From assembly GCA_958452935.1 (NCBI GenBank), contig CAUDVX010000024.1:1-25971 (forward strand): a stretch of DNA of 25,971 nucleotides, given 5' to 3'. A program made the translations under genes and the position numbers. Under the pieces are notes generated by a model. That model was not told the origin of the DNA. It saw only the letters and a program-made list of their open reading frames with translations, and ran no database searches. This stretch comes from an uncultured Collinsella sp. GTDB lineage: Bacteria > Actinomycetota > Coriobacteriia > Coriobacteriales > Coriobacteriaceae. This document shows positions 24,872-25,971 of the stretch, one piece after another (position 1 is the stretch's first letter; every line of letters begins with the position of its first letter).

Positions 24872-25203
24872 GTGTTGGGGAAAGGATTAGATATATGAGG
24901 CTTGTCGTCTTCTTTGATTTGCCCGTCGATACTCCTGCGCAGAGAAAAGACTACCGGGTGTTCCGCAAGTTTCTTCTTAAAGATGGCTATCTTATGCTCC
25001 AGGAATCCGTGTATGCAAAGCTCGTTGTTAATGACGGGGCGGCGGGAAGCGCGGTGCAAAGACTCAGGAAACATCGCCCGCCAGCTGGCCTTGTACAGGT
25101 TTTGCGCGTGACCGAATCTCAGTTTTCGACCATGGAGTACATTACGGGTAACCGCGAGGCTCATGAGGAGATAGACACGATGGAGGAGCTTCTGGTTTTA
25201 TGA
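24868..25203 (+). CDS. cas2: CRISPR adaptation protein Cas2
   Basis: Cas2 forms the dimeric core of the Cas1-Cas2 integrase. The 111-residue protein has the ferredoxin-like opening RYMRLVVFFDLPVD with Asp17, then RKDYRVFRKFLLKDGYLMLQESVY. The ATG at 24868 overlaps the cas1 stop (ATGA). An internal ATG at 24895 with AAAGGA before it could be a second start, but type II-A homologues carry a short lead before the MRL segment, which favours the upstream one. Its stop overlaps the csn2 ATG. Confidence 0.95.
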   Translation: MSVGERIRYMRLVVFFDLPVDTPAQRKDYRVFRKFLLKDGYLMLQESVYAKLVVNDGAAGSAVQRLRKHRPPAGLVQVLRVTESQFSTMEYITGNREAHEEIDTMEELLVL

Positions 25204-25880
25204 GGCTCGTGTTTTCGGGACTTGAAAACCCAGTGGAGTTAACCGCGGGGGAGACTTCGGTTCTGCAAGTCGAGAATTCGGCTCTGTTCGCGCGGATTGT
25301 GGCTTCTCTGCAAAACGGATTGGGGCGCCAGGCGTTGGAGCCTTATTCCCTATGGAAAGACGATGAGGAGATCAAGCCCGGCAGCGCTCTAATGGTGGTG
25401 CCTGATGCGCTGAATCTTCCATGGGATGACCGTGCATTTATGACCGCAATCACCAAGAAGGTTGAGCGCGAGTTTCTAGAAGACGAAGATTTACACATGC
25501 AAGTGGAAGAGGCTGAACGAGCACTAAGGCTGCGTTTGGGTGGATTGAATCTTGGTTTTAATGCCGATTTGGGGTTTGGTTTAGAATGGGATTTGAAGCG
25601 CTACCTCAAGTTTTTAGGATTTGGTGCAGCGCCTCAAGAAGATAAATCGTTCCTTGATAATCTGCTGAATTTCCTTTCATTTGCTCTTGACGCTGGCTGC
25701 AGAAAGACAATCGTATTTGTAAATCTCAAAACATTTTTGACGGAAAATGAGTTGCAAACGCTCTATGACCACGTGTTTTTCCTTAAGTTGAGCCTGTTGC
25801 TCCTGGAGAATAAAAAAGATACCATGGCTTACCGACATGAACATAAACTAACGGTTGACCTGCAGTTTTTAGAGCATTGA
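25200..25880 (+). CDS. csn2: CRISPR adaptation protein Csn2 (type II-A)
   Basis: Csn2 forms tetrameric rings that slide on DNA ends and is needed for spacer acquisition; it defines subtype II-A. The 226-residue length matches the short Csn2 form. Recognisable features are the beta-rich opening MRLVFSGLENPVELTAGETSVLQVEN, the central acidic helical region with EFLEDEDLHMQVEEAERAL, and the ending KTIVFVNLKTFLTENELQTLYDHVFFLKLSLLLLENK, typical of the family. ATGA overlap with cas2 shows it is the last gene of the operon. The coding sequence is noticeably AT-richer toward its 3' end. Confidence 0.95.
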   Translation: MRLVFSGLENPVELTAGETSVLQVENSALFARIVASLQNGLGRQALEPYSLWKDDEEIKPGSALMVVPDALNLPWDDRAFMTAITKKVEREFLEDEDLHMQVEEAERALRLRLGGLNLGFNADLGFGLEWDLKRYLKFLGFGAAPQEDKSFLDNLLNFLSFALDAGCRKTIVFVNLKTFLTENELQTLYDHVFFLKLSLLLLENKKDTMAYRHEHKLTVDLQFLEH

Positions 25881-25935
25881 AAGAACTGACCGGTTAGATT
25901 GAACGTCCCGTCGCAGTGGGGAATTTGCTCCAATG
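25881..25935 (+). promoter_or_regulatory. CRISPR leader
   Basis: These 55 bases lie between the csn2 stop and the first repeat, where new spacers enter. They end in CTCCAATG. Segment 25889-25902 can pair as RNA over 14 bp with 25950-25963 in the repeat, and 25926-25933 is the exact inverse complement of 25939-25946 across the leader-repeat junction. No convincing promoter was found within it; the array promoter may lie inside csn2. Confidence 0.7.
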
Positions 25936-25971
25936 GTTTTGGAGCAGTGTCGATCTAACTGGTAATCAAAC
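25936..25971 (+). CRISPR. First repeat of a type II-A CRISPR array (array continues beyond the window)
   Basis: A 36-nt unit starts GTTTTGGAGCAGTGTCGATC and ends ACTGGTAATCAAAC. Only one copy is visible, because the window stops at its last base. It is identified as the repeat by its length, the GTTTT start and AAAC end usual for type II, its place after csn2 and a leader, and its near-perfect match to the anti-repeat at 19731-19754. No spacer can be read. Confidence 0.93.

Noticed and set aside
1..25971. tRNA genes, insertion sequences or prophage genes
   Set aside because: No cloverleaf, transposase or phage protein was recognised on either strand.

Overview
The window looks like the chromosome of an anaerobic, high-G+C actinomycete of the class Coriobacteriia, probably Collinsella or a close relative. 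This is an inference from three things: GC-rich codon use across the housekeeping genes, an anaerobe-type superoxide reductase beside formate-tetrahydrofolate ligase, and intergenic hairpin elements. No rRNA or tRNA gene was seen to confirm it.

Layout. Positions 1-13705 are mostly DNA replication, repair and recombination. They hold the 3' end of an AddA/UvrD-type helicase-nuclease, dnaE (DNA polymerase III alpha), a SWIM-SNF2 ATPase, a small superoxide reductase, a NadE-like protein that has lost its recognisable catalytic motifs, and a compact ruvC-ruvA-ruvB operon. A well-formed LexA (SOS) box lies next to the ruv promoter. Positions 13850-16681 hold fhs, closed by a strong terminator, and a single-pass membrane protein with a seven-residue repeat tail. 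Positions 16694-19431 hold a cation diffusion facilitator on the minus strand, probably a manganese exporter, and a divergent gene for a double zinc-ribbon protein of unknown function.

Positions 19629-25971 are a complete type II-A CRISPR-Cas locus up to its first repeat: a tracrRNA on the minus strand, then cas9, cas1, cas2 and csn2 on the plus strand with overlapping ends, a 55-nt leader, and one 36-nt repeat that ends exactly at the window edge. The tracrRNA can be read in detail. Its anti-repeat matches the repeat at 23 of 24 positions in the upper stem, and a 2-nt/4-nt bulge, a lower stem, a nexus hairpin, two back-to-back hairpins and an intrinsic terminator follow. This is the Streptococcus pyogenes plan with different sequences. 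The cas genes are visibly less GC-rich than their neighbours, which fits horizontal acquisition.

The cas genes should work together as usual for type II-A. Cas1, Cas2 and Csn2 (with Cas9 and tracrRNA) acquire spacers at the leader end. Cas9 with crRNA:tracrRNA cuts DNA. RNase III, not in the window, would process the duplex. Less ordinary points are a leader segment that can pair over 14 bp with the first repeat, a tracrRNA gene antisense to any cas9 mRNA starting upstream of it, a Cas9 C-terminus without an obvious RxR PAM-reading motif, and the apparently dead NadE-like protein.
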